Shown here in pieces: positions 1-5,970 of a DNA stretch of 8,633 nucleotides. The position numbers were made by a program, and so were the translations under genes. The stretch spans positions 1-8,633 of the forward strand of contig PUNU01000051.1 of NCBI GenBank assembly GCA_003551865.1, read 5' to 3'. Origin of the DNA: Syntrophomonadaceae bacterium. Lineage in GTDB: Bacteria; Bacillota_D; Dethiobacteria; DTU022. Numbering within the stretch: the first letter of the stretch is position 1; each line of letters begins with the position of its first letter. The notes below the pieces were generated by a model, which had not been told where the DNA came from, searched no databases, and was given only the letters and a program-made list of their open reading frames with translations.

Positions 1-63
1 CTTTTCTCTTTTTTCAAAGATCTAAAAAACATGCTCCGCCGCTTATATTCGCTAACAGGTAAA

Positions 64-1371
64 TCAAAAGTGTCGGTTCAGGTTCTTACCGCCCCGATAG
101 TTGTTATGGCTGTTGATTAAGCTTATTACTCCAAAAAGCAACCAGCTAAAACTGTAACTTCCTGTTAAATCTGCGATTAAGCCAAAAATGGGGGGTGCAG
201 ATAGAATCCCGATTCTGTTTGCAAGTAAAGCCATTCCGGTTGCCGCTCCTACTGTTGAAGAGCCGGCAAGTTCGCCTACTGCAACGAAGTAAACTCCAGC
301 CCAGCCAAATATAAAAAATCCCATTACAAAAGTAAATAGATATATGGCAGTGTGGTTTGCCTGGGGTGTGTTGAAGAAAAGGCCGGTAATCAAGAAAAAA
401 AGCCCAGCTAAAAGGCCTAGTACGGAAAGAGTGCTTTTCCGGTTGCCCATAAAGAAACGGTCAGACAACCAACCCCAGGTGGGGCGACCTAGTATGCCCC
501 CAATCTGAAAGAATCCAAGTCCCAACCCGGCTGCGGCCCGGTCCATTTGTAAATCTTCTGATAAGAACACTGTAAAATGAGAAAGTACTGCCCCTACACT
601 TAACCCGGCCAGAATTATTCCAAATAGACAGGTGAGTAGAAAATGCCTATTAACGAGCAAAAGGTGTACATTGTTTTTAAAGGCTTTGAAATTCTCTTTG
701 AAACTGTCTTTTTGGTGTCCTAAAGAGGCGGACTGCTCAGAGGTATCAACTCTTTCATGATAAACTTTATATATTAAAAACCCCATTAAAATAGCAAATG
801 TGCCGGCAATTTGGATTGTCATTCGCCACCCCAGTAACTGCCCCAACAGCGGCAGCAGGCCTGCCCCGGCCAGCCCACCAATGCCGACTCCCGATTGCAT
901 TATTCCCATTGAGACGGCGCGCTTTTCAGTGGGCGTCTCATTCATCACTCCTTTGTTTACAGAAGGGGTAATAATGCTTTGCCCCACACCGGCAATGAAA
1001 GCTAGCATAAGCAGGATTGCGTACGAGGGCGAAAAACCGAATAGCAAATTCATAGAACCGAGGCAGATAACTCCAAACATTAAGCCTTTTTTAGGGCCCA
1101 CTCTGTCAACAATGCTGCCTGTAATAATGGCTAATACTGCAGAACTAAGAAATAAAGAAGTAGAGTAATAGCCCACCTGGGCCCTGGTTAAAACGAACTC
1201 TTCGCGCACAAAAGGAAGCAAAGCCAAAAAACCGTTATGGGTAAGAGTCATTGCGATATAGGGTATCGATAGGATGAACAAGGTTTTTAAAAAAACATCC
1301 TGATTTGCTTTAGCGTTGTCTCTAACTGTAAAAACCTCCGCCGGAATATTTGTTCTAGCAGTTTTACTCAA
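64..1371 (-). CDS. MFS-family membrane transporter, substrate unknown
   Basis: Twelve-helix major facilitator superfamily permease of 435 residues, close to the usual family length, expected in the cytoplasmic membrane. Hydrophobic segments fall into two groups of six (about 30-205 and 245-420), joined by a charged cytoplasmic loop at about 205-243. The MFS signature loop between helices 2 and 3 is clear (GSIVDRVGPKK, 85-95), and its counterpart between helices 8 and 9 is GWLSDRFF...NRK (300-312). The predicted start is a TTG with an in-frame TAA three codons upstream, so it is the earliest possible start. It has no Shine-Dalgarno in front of it. A GGAGG lies inside the gene at 1335-1339 but has no usable start codon after it. 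The gene is more AT-rich than nrdJ and pyrG, which could reflect separate ancestry. No neighbouring gene hints at the substrate. The family call is firm; a specific transport role cannot be given. Confidence 0.88.
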   Translation of the reverse strand: MSKTARTNIPAEVFTVRDNAKANQDVFLKTLFILSIPYIAMTLTHNGFLALLPFVREEFVLTRAQVGYYSTSLFLSSAVLAIITGSIVDRVGPKKGLMFGVICLGSMNLLFGFSPSYAILLMLAFIAGVGQSIITPSVNKGVMNETPTEKRAVSMGIMQSGVGIGGLAGAGLLPLLGQLLGWRMTIQIAGTFAILMGFLIYKVYHERVDTSEQSASLGHQKDSFKENFKAFKNNVHLLLVNRHFLLTCLFGIILAGLSVGAVLSHFTVFLSEDLQMDRAAAGLGLGFFQIGGILGRPTWGWLSDRFFMGNRKSTLSVLGLLAGLFFLITGLFFNTPQANHTAIYLFTFVMGFFIFGWAGVYFVAVGELAGSSTVGAATGMALLANRIGILSAPPIFGLIADLTGSYSFSWLLFGVISLINSHNNYRGGKNLNRHF

Positions 1372-1378
1372 GATGTGT

Positions 1379-1409
1379 TAAAAGCTCGACCAAAAACGGG
1401 CGAGTTTTA
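1379..1409 (-). promoter_or_regulatory. Hairpin in the leader just before the MFS start codon
   Basis: TAAAA and CTCG (1379-1383, 1385-1388) pair with CGAG and TTTTA (1401-1404, 1405-1409), with further C-G pairs near the loop, one bulge and one mismatch. The stem ends 7 bases before the TTG of the transporter and occupies the place where a ribosome binding site would be expected. It could affect translation or be a weak terminator or attenuator. Function is inferred only from position. Confidence 0.35.
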
Positions 1410-1432
1410 TTTAAGCTTTGGGGCGGGGCAGG

Positions 1433-1457
1433 AAGAACCTCAAGGTAATAGGTTCTT
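1433..1457. promoter_or_regulatory. 8-bp perfect inverted repeat upstream of the MFS gene (possible operator)
   Basis: AAGAACCT (1433-1440) and AGGTTCTT (1450-1457) are perfect inverted copies separated by 9 bases. The site lies 62-86 bases upstream of the transporter start, a typical place for a repressor or activator site. Neither flank has a run of T long enough to make a convincing terminator. I could not identify a good -10/-35 pair beside it, so the operator reading is an inference from symmetry and position. Confidence 0.35.
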
Positions 1458-1522
1458 AAAATTGCAAGGCCATATCCTCTTCAGACTAGTAAAACTTATC
1501 GCTCTCCCAACTTTTTTAGCCG

Positions 1523-1678
1523 TCATGGAATCTGGGTAGATATGTTTTCAAAGCTTAGAATGCAGCTGCCCATAAAATAATAAGCGCATACCCAAATCCA
1601 GATTCTTATTTCCGGATAGGACCTGGACAGAAAAATGATGATAATAAGCAGAACTATCGATATAATCCAGTTTAGAAT
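1523..1678 (-). pseudogene. Possible 51-residue hydrophobic ORF without a normal start codon
   Basis: On the minus strand an open frame of 51 codons runs from an ATT at 1676-1678 to a TGA at 1523-1525. It is preceded by a good Shine-Dalgarno (AAGAGGAG, about 1688-1695) at suitable spacing and by an in-frame TAA at 1694-1696. The product would be a short membrane peptide with a long hydrophobic run (WIISIVLLIIIIFL) and a second hydrophobic stretch rich in Trp and Tyr. No ATG, GTG or TTG lies near the binding site. It is either started at ATT, which is rare, or is a gene fragment whose start has mutated. I do not recognise the family. Confidence 0.25.
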
Positions 1679-1840
1679 CGATTTGATCTCCTCTTAGCAG
1701 CGCCAACGCTGTATCTGCATTAAATAATAATGCGGTTATCAGGGGCCTACTTTAAACAAAATAAAACCCTAGCAGGCTTCATTTTTATGGCTCTCAAAGC
1801 CACCCAGATAACCGGTTTTCCTTTAGCTTTCAGGATGGGG

Positions 1841-4800
1841 CTAGCACTCAGTGAAGCCGCAGGCTTCGCATTTCAGGCAGCCTTCAGCTCTGACCAGGGC
1901 GCAGGTGCCGCAGTCGGGGCACAGTTCCAGGGAATGGTCGCCGGCAGTGTTGTATTCGCCCGTTTCGGCCTGGGCCATCTCCCGGAGGGCCTGGCCGATG
2001 GCGTCGGGCACGCTCATGATCCGGTTGGGGCCGAAGCCGACCGAGCGGGCTCCGCCGATGCCTTCAAGCTGGGTTACTATTTCATCAATACTTACTCCAC
2101 AGCGGAGGGCCAGCGAAATCAGGCGGGCAATCGCTTCGGTGAAGGCTATTACGTCGCTTCCCGCCTTTCCGATCTGGGCAAACAGCTCAAACGGTTTGCC
2201 GTCGGCCATGTTAACAGTCACAAACAGGTTGCCCAGGGGGGTGCGGATACTGGTAGTCCGGCCGCTTAAGGTTTTCGGCCGCTCGATTGGTTTCAGGGTT
2301 TCTTCTGTTTCGCCGTCTCCTATGTTAAGCACCTGCTTGGAACGGGAACTGTCGCGGTAAATGGTTATACCTTTACAGCCGGCTTTCCAGGCATCCACAT
2401 AAGCATTTTTTACGTCTTCTACAGTAGCATCTTGCTTTAGATTTATTGTTTTGCTCACGGCGTTGTCAGTGTGTTTTTGGAATGCAGCCTGGTGTCTAAC
2501 ATGCCAGCGGTGATCTATTTCCATGGCCGTTTTAAAAAGCTTGCGGTATTTTTCCGGGACGTCCGAATCGGGCGGTATTTTTCCGGTGCGGGCAAGTTCT
2601 TCGATCAGTTCTTCGCTAAAGAATCCCTCATGTTGAGCAATATCGAGGAACAATGTATTTACTTCGGGCAAATCAAGCCCGCTTAATATGTTTTTGCGGA
2701 TAAAGGCTATGCTGAAGTACGGCTCAATTCCACTGCTGGCCCCGGCTAGAATGGAAATGGTTCCGGTGGGGGCGATCGTGGTCCTGGTGGCATTGCGCAC
2801 CCGATCGTCGGGATCGCCATTGTCATAGATACTGCCTTCGAAATTGGGGAATACCCCACGCTCTTCAGCCAGGCCAACCGATTCTTTTTTTGCTTCTCCG
2901 CTGATGAACTTCATTACCTGTTCGGCGGTTTCCACCGCTTCTTCGCTGTCATAAAGCAGGCCCATTTTTACCAGCATATCGTGCCAGCCCATCACACCGA
3001 GGCCGACTTTTCGGTTCCCTTCTTTGTGCATGGCGGCGATTTCCGGGATAACATAGTTGCTGGCGTCTATGACGTTGTCAAGGAAGTGCACGGCGGTTTT
3101 AACAACCCCGGCCAGGCCGTCCCAATCGATGCTGCCCTTTCCGGTGACGAATTTGCCCAGGTTGATTGAGCCCAAGCAGCAGGCCTCATAAGGAAGAAGC
3201 GGTTGTTCTCCGCAGTTATGAACCACAACGCCGTTGGCATCAAATGCGTTGATTCCCGGAACCTGAACGTCGTAAACTTCCTCTGATCCCCCGTTTGTCA
3301 CTGATTCGACAATGGCCGTAAAGCTGTCATAGTGGTTTTTCAGGGAGAGGGAAGCCTGAACTTTGGCGAGGAGGTTTCTAATCCTGGGATTGGAAAAGCC
3401 GATTCGTTCGGCAAAAACGGCTACACTGCCGCCGAAGAGAACCAGTTCATGCCGCACCCGTGTCCCATAAGCGGAAACTCCATTTATGTCGTTTGGCGGC
3501 ATTGCAGGCTGGTCCTGCTCTCCCCCTGTTACGATTGTGCTGATTACACCGAAGCGGGCGAGCATCCGTTGCACAGCCTGCAGTTTTTCGATCTCATTCT
3601 GAACCAGGCGAATGGCTACCCCTTTTTCCTGTGAACCCTCTACCGTGCATTCGGCATCGAACAATCCTCTTAAGAAGCCCCTGGCAAAATCTGATGAAGT
3701 TTCAGTTTCCAGGCAGGAGGTAATGTTCCCGCTTCCCGGCCTTATGCCAAGAGATAAAGCCGTTTTTCGAAGGGCGGCGGGATTGATGTTATACTCATCC
3801 GGTTTGCCGGTTTTCCACCCTACCCTGATATTGCTTTGGTCGGTCAGGGCACATTGAGCCCCTGCGGCTGCACTCACATTTTCTGCGGCATTCCGGTGCG
3901 AACCGGTAAACCGTGAAGATGTCTCGGATTGTATGTTTTCACCGCCGGAAAGCAGGCCGATCAGGTAGCCTTCTTTCTCTCCGTAAAGACCGCTCCATCC
4001 GGAAAATTGGCGGTGGTCGTGAAGCATTACTCTGTCACCGGGTTTTAAATCTGCGGCGTCAGTCCATTCTTTTTCGAGGGTGTGACCGGTTTTTTGCTTA
4101 ACCCGAAGGACAGGGTGGTTGCCGGTGGCACGGAAACAATATCCTTCTTTTGTTCTGATCGAGAGCAGAGGTCTAACACCCGTTGAGAAAAAGCCTGCAT
4201 CGGTGGTTTGGTGCGGTTTTCCATTGACGATGAGGGTGGAGTTTTTGCCGAGGAGGTCTTTGATCATCTTCGGCCCTTCGGCAGTCAAGACAAAAGTGTC
4301 GCCCGGAACGCAGGGATTGGTTGTTTCGTACATACCTACGTGCGGGGTGGGATTGTAACGGTTCATCTGCTCGATGAAAATAATGCCGGGGTCTCCTTTT
4401 TCCCAGGCCTTTTGTACTATCAGATCAAAAATTTCCCGGGCATCGAGCTGGATCGGAGTGCCTGTTTCCGGGTCGCGGTAAACCTCTTTGGTCCGGGGGT
4501 TAATCAGGTCGTAGTAAGGATCCGGGTCCTCACCTGTTGCTTTTTCCATGAATTGATCGGATACGGTCACCGAAAGGTTGAAGTTGTTGATTTCATCTTC
4601 TTTTTCTTTACAGCGGATAAATTCAATGATGTTCGGATGGTTATAAACAAGCGATCCCATGTTGGCGCCCCGCCTGGTGCCCCCCTGTTTCACCGCTTCC
4701 GTAGCAGAGTCAAATATTTTCAAGAAAGAAACCGGGCCGCTGGCCACTCCGTTGGTCGAGCGAACAATATCGTTGTTTGGGCGCAGACGGTCGAAGGCAA

Positions 4801-5158
4801 AGCCGGTGCCCCCGCCTGTCTTTTGAACCAGGGCCATGTTTTTCAGGGCGGTAAAAATGCCTTCCATGCTGTCTTCCAGGGGCAGGACAAAGCAGGCGCT
4901 CAATTGCTGAAGCTCGCGACCGGCGTTCATTAAGGTGGGCGAATTGGGCATGAATTGTGAGTTGGCCATGATGTTATAGAAGCTGTTTTCCAGGGTTTCA
5001 ATTTCCGCTTCTTCTTTGCCGTAATCTTTTTCTACTGCGGCAATATTGGCTGCCACCCTGCGCAGTAAATCTTCAGGAGTTTCCTGGGGATGGCCTTTTT
5101 CATCTTTTTTCAGGTATCTTTTTTCATAAGTGATGCGGGCATTGGGGCTTAAATCCAT
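1841..5158 (-). CDS. nrdJ: Class II (adenosylcobalamin-dependent) ribonucleotide reductase, intein-containing
   Basis: Reduces ribonucleotides to deoxyribonucleotides for DNA synthesis, using adenosylcobalamin to generate a thiyl radical, so it needs no oxygen. The precursor is 1105 residues. Removing the 366-residue intein (283-648) leaves a 739-residue host enzyme. By family alignment the radical-bearing cysteine is C649 of the precursor (C283 spliced) in the N-x-C-x-E motif: N281, P282, then C649, G650, E651. The redox pair is C89 (in LSACF) with C660, which lies 11 residues after the radical cysteine as in the Thermotoga enzyme. The PTGT...SSGIEP active-site loop is at 797-812. A TSCPD-type domain spans about 966-1036. 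The C-terminal tail is a cysteine-rich zinc-ribbon-like segment with seven Cys (1080-1105). No N-terminal ATP cone is evident. I chose the ATG at 5156-5158 because GGAGG lies 10 bases before it. A TTG 23 codons further upstream is open but lacks a ribosome binding site and adds no conserved sequence. Confidence 0.95.
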   Translation of the reverse strand: MDLSPNARITYEKRYLKKDEKGHPQETPEDLLRRVAANIAAVEKDYGKEEAEIETLENSFYNIMANSQFMPNSPTLMNAGRELQQLSACFVLPLEDSMEGIFTALKNMALVQKTGGGTGFAFDRLRPNNDIVRSTNGVASGPVSFLKIFDSATEAVKQGGTRRGANMGSLVYNHPNIIEFIRCKEKEDEINNFNLSVTVSDQFMEKATGEDPDPYYDLINPRTKEVYRDPETGTPIQLDAREIFDLIVQKAWEKGDPGIIFIEQMNRYNPTPHVGMYETTNPCVPGDTFVLTAEGPKMIKDLLGKNSTLIVNGKPHQTTDAGFFSTGVRPLLSIRTKEGYCFRATGNHPVLRVKQKTGHTLEKEWTDAADLKPGDRVMLHDHRQFSGWSGLYGEKEGYLIGLLSGGENIQSETSSRFTGSHRNAAENVSAAAGAQCALTDQSNIRVGWKTGKPDEYNINPAALRKTALSLGIRPGSGNITSCLETETSSDFARGFLRGLFDAECTVEGSQEKGVAIRLVQNEIEKLQAVQRMLARFGVISTIVTGGEQDQPAMPPNDINGVSAYGTRVRHELVLFGGSVAVFAERIGFSNPRIRNLLAKVQASLSLKNHYDSFTAIVESVTNGGSEEVYDVQVPGINAFDANGVVVHNCGEQPLLPYEACCLGSINLGKFVTGKGSIDWDGLAGVVKTAVHFLDNVIDASNYVIPEIAAMHKEGNRKVGLGVMGWHDMLVKMGLLYDSEEAVETAEQVMKFISGEAKKESVGLAEERGVFPNFEGSIYDNGDPDDRVRNATRTTIAPTGTISILAGASSGIEPYFSIAFIRKNILSGLDLPEVNTLFLDIAQHEGFFSEELIEELARTGKIPPDSDVPEKYRKLFKTAMEIDHRWHVRHQAAFQKHTDNAVSKTINLKQDATVEDVKNAYVDAWKAGCKGITIYRDSSRSKQVLNIGDGETEETLKPIERPKTLSGRTTSIRTPLGNLFVTVNMADGKPFELFAQIGKAGSDVIAFTEAIARLISLALRCGVSIDEIVTQLEGIGGARSVGFGPNRIMSVPDAIGQALREMAQAETGEYNTAGDHSLELCPDCGTCALVRAEGCLKCEACGFTEC
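3215..4312 (-). mobile_element. Intein with degenerate LAGLIDADG endonuclease, inserted in NrdJ active site
   Basis: In-frame intein of 366 residues (precursor residues 283-648). The N-terminal splice block begins CVPGDTFVLTAEGP with nucleophile C283. Block B carries the T-x-x-H motif (T345, H348, in TGNHPVL). The C-terminal blocks read VYDVQVPGINAFDANG and end VVVHN with H647 and N648, followed by the extein nucleophile C649. All residues needed for splicing are present. The central region has two LAGLIDADG-like motifs: LIGLLSGGE (399-407) and LRGLFDAEC (496-504). In the first, the position of the catalytic Asp is Gly (G406). The second keeps an acid (E503) but has Cys in place of the final Gly. 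Homing activity is therefore probably lost or weak, while splicing is expected to work. Boundaries are firm because removing the segment restores the conserved reductase sequence NPCGEQPLLPYEACC. Confidence 0.93.
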
Positions 5159-5168
5159 CGACTTGGTT

Positions 5169-5173
5169 CCTCC
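5169..5173 (-). promoter_or_regulatory. Ribosome binding site that decides the nrdJ start
   Basis: GGAGG on the minus strand lies 10 bases before the ATG at 5156-5158. It supports that start over the TTG at 5225-5227, which has no comparable site. Confidence 0.6.
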
Positions 5174-5379
5174 CGTTTTAGTAAATTGCCGGTGAAATGC
5201 AAGTCCGAGATCCAGGTCTGTGATCAATTGGTTTTCGGCTAATTATTGATTCTCTGTTGTCTGCACTAATCCTTTCAGAAGTTTAAGATTTATTGGCGAA
5301 TAATCGAGCCGTTGATATTTTTATTATCCTTGAATTGTGTTATACTCTATTTTGGTTTATTGTTATAGCAACCAGTGAT

Positions 5380-5405
5380 AAACATCCGGGGGAAACATCC
5401 GGATG
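5380..5405. promoter_or_regulatory. Direct repeat plus palindrome next to promoter (candidate operator)
   Basis: AAACATCCGG occurs twice, at 5380-5389 and 5393-5402, exactly 13 bases apart. The second copy extends into the perfect palindrome CATCCGGATG (5396-5405). This ends one base before the TATAAT box at 5407-5412 and covers the -35 zone of that promoter. Placement and symmetry suggest a regulator binding site, but I do not recognise the motif. It could also influence nrdJ on the other strand, about 220 bases away. Confidence 0.45.
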
Positions 5406-5412
5406 GTATAAT
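5404..5412 (+). promoter_or_regulatory. Extended -10 promoter (TGGTATAAT) for the polybasic peptide unit
   Basis: A perfect TATAAT (5407-5412) is preceded by TG at the extended -10 position (5404-5405). The -35 region is poor, as is common for extended -10 promoters. Transcription would begin near 5419, giving a leader of about 50 nt before the ATG at 5471. A second, weaker extended -10 (TG-T-TATACT, 5338-5346) lies further upstream and could be an alternative start. Confidence 0.6.
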
Positions 5413-5470
5413 TAGATGCTGATATCGTACAGGTGTTCAGGATAAGCAAAGGAGGGAAGCAGTTCAGGTT

Positions 5471-5563
5471 ATGGCAAAACAGTTGACAAGAAAACAGTTA
5501 AAAAGACAGCGTAAAAAAAGAAGACGGGCCAAGAAAAGAAAAAGACTAAAGGGCCGGACCTAA
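5471..5563 (+). CDS. 30-residue Lys/Arg-rich peptide (hypothetical)
   Basis: Small ORF of 30 codons (MAKQLTRKQLKRQRKK...) ending in TAA. Nine Lys and nine Arg make 60% of the residues and there is no acidic residue, so the product would be extremely basic and probably bind RNA, DNA or the ribosome. Short polybasic ribosomal proteins such as bTHX and bS22 have similar composition, but I see no clear sequence match and assign no function. A GGAGGG (5451-5456) lies upstream, but its spacing to the ATG (about 15 bases) is longer than ideal; a weaker AGG lies 2 bases before the ATG. The ORF sits between its own extended -10 promoter and a terminator whose stem begins inside the last codons, so it forms a self-contained unit. 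The alternative is a small RNA with an accidental frame, but the lack of acidic residues and the upstream GGAGGG favour translation. Confidence 0.55.
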   Translation: MAKQLTRKQLKRQRKKRRRAKKRKRLKGRT

Positions 5564-5581
5564 AAGACCGGCCGGGTTTTT
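5551..5581 (+). terminator. Rho-independent terminator overlapping the end of the small ORF
   Basis: GGCCGG (5552-5557) pairs with CCGGCC (5568-5573). The UAA stop codon lies in the loop, and GGG followed by five T (5577-5581) comes after. It ends the unit that starts near 5419, giving a transcript of about 165 nt. A ribosome reaching the stop would cover the stem, so translation could affect termination. Confidence 0.75.
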
Positions 5582-5703
5582 GGAATTGATGCGGTTTTAT
5601 ACTTTGGCTCAATAAACACTCGGCCTGATAAATTACAATAGAAGTTTGCTTGAAAGGTTTCGTTATAAAATGCCGGTATGATATGGTCGACAGCTTGAAA
5701 AGG

Positions 5704-5711
5704 AGGAGGTG
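5704..5711 (+). promoter_or_regulatory. Strong ribosome binding site for the FmdB-type gene
   Basis: AGGAGGTG, with GGAGG at 5705-5709, lies 7 bases before the TTG at 5717. This near-perfect site is the main reason for accepting the TTG start of a gene too short to be found by length alone. Confidence 0.8.
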
Positions 5712-5716
5712 GGATT

Positions 5717-5896
5717 TTGCCTCTGTACGAATTTTTTTGTTCCGAGTGCCAGAAAAAGATTGAAGAGCTTTGCAGCAGCACGATAAATTCTTTGTCCTGT
5801 CCTTCCTGCGGTAAAAAAGCCGGCCGGGTCTTTTCCTCGTTTAGAACCGGGGGAAGTGCTGACGGTGGCGGAACTTCCTCCAGCTGCGGCGGGTGA
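5717..5896 (+). CDS. FmdB-family zinc-ribbon protein
   Basis: A 59-residue protein starting at TTG behind a near-perfect Shine-Dalgarno. It begins PLYEFFCSEC, the characteristic opening of the FmdB / CxxC-CxxC small zinc-ribbon family (usually PxYEYxCxxCG). Four metal ligands are visible as two CxxC pairs: C8/C11 and C28/C31. The tail is rich in Gly and Ser and ends SSSCGG, also typical of the family. FmdB was first named as a putative regulator of a formamidase gene cluster in Methylophilus; in most bacteria its role is unknown, so no process is assigned. It is followed directly by a terminator and then pyrG. Upstream, only weak -10-like elements (TATAAA at 5664-5669, TATGAT at 5677-5682) lacking good -35 partners were seen. 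Confidence 0.85.
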   Translation: MPLYEFFCSECQKKIEELCSSTINSLSCPSCGKKAGRVFSSFRTGGSADGGGTSSSCGG

Positions 5897-5938
5897 ACAA
5901 AAACCAGCTGCAGCAGTTGCTGAGCCGGTTTTTGTTTT
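5897..5938 (+). terminator. Strong hairpin terminator or attenuator between fmdB-type gene and pyrG
   Basis: ACAAAAACC (5897-5905) pairs with GGTTTTTGT (5927-5935). The stem continues inward through GCT/AGC and CAGC/GCTG around an AGTT loop, with one mismatch and one bulge, and TTT follows. It begins directly after the zinc-ribbon stop codon. Only 32 bases separate its end from the pyrG ATG, leaving little room for a promoter in between. Confidence 0.75.
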
Positions 5939-5958
5939 AAAGCTGATTAAAAAGTGAC

Positions 5959-5965
5959 AGGGTGA
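5959..5965 (+). promoter_or_regulatory. Ribosome binding site that decides the pyrG start
   Basis: AGGGTGA ends 5 bases before the ATG at 5971. The in-frame GTG at 5962 lies inside this site and so is unlikely to be the start. The ATG also gives the standard CTP synthase N-terminus, [10 protein letters not shown]. Confidence 0.7.
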
Positions 5966-5970
5966 CATAT

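Larger units (their letters stand above)
1372..1840. other. 469-base gap between nrdJ and the MFS gene, no firm gene
   Basis: AT-rich intergenic stretch. It holds the hairpin at 1379-1409, the inverted repeat at 1433-1457 and the hydrophobic frame at 1523-1678. A further perfect hairpin has arms GCATTA/TAATGC (1717-1722 and 1728-1733). Another has arms TGGCT/AGCCA (1788-1792 and 1798-1802), 45 bases past the nrdJ stop. Read on the minus strand, a T-rich tract follows this last hairpin after about 25 bases, so it is at best a weak terminator for nrdJ. No tRNA or other RNA gene was recognised. Confidence 0.5.

Noticed and set aside
1..32. Possible minus-strand gene starting at the ATG at 30-32 and leaving the window
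   Set aside because: Only ten codons are visible and the GGAG before it is one base from the ATG, too close to act as a binding site. There is not enough sequence to support a gene.
1460..1490. Mini-ORF (MALQF) upstream of the MFS gene as a leader peptide
   Set aside because: The AGAGG is only two bases from the ATG and the five-codon frame has no regulatory codon pattern.
1730..2269. 179-codon open frame on the plus strand
   Set aside because: Most of it is antisense to the conserved C-terminal part of nrdJ. The product is low-complexity and resembles no family.
4208..4933. 241-codon open frame on the plus strand
   Set aside because: It lies entirely antisense to nrdJ and its intein, has no ribosome binding site or recognisable domain, and is explained by the codon bias of the real gene.
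5159..5227. N-terminal extension of NrdJ to the TTG at 5225-5227
   Set aside because: There is no ribosome binding site before the TTG, whereas GGAGG lies 10 bases before the ATG at 5156. The extra 23 residues look like translated leader.
5159..5470. Cobalamin riboswitch or NrdR boxes upstream of nrdJ
   Set aside because: No B12-box-like GCCACTG or conserved cobalamin riboswitch core was found. Only a single ACACAAT-like half-site occurs, not the paired palindromic boxes expected for NrdR.
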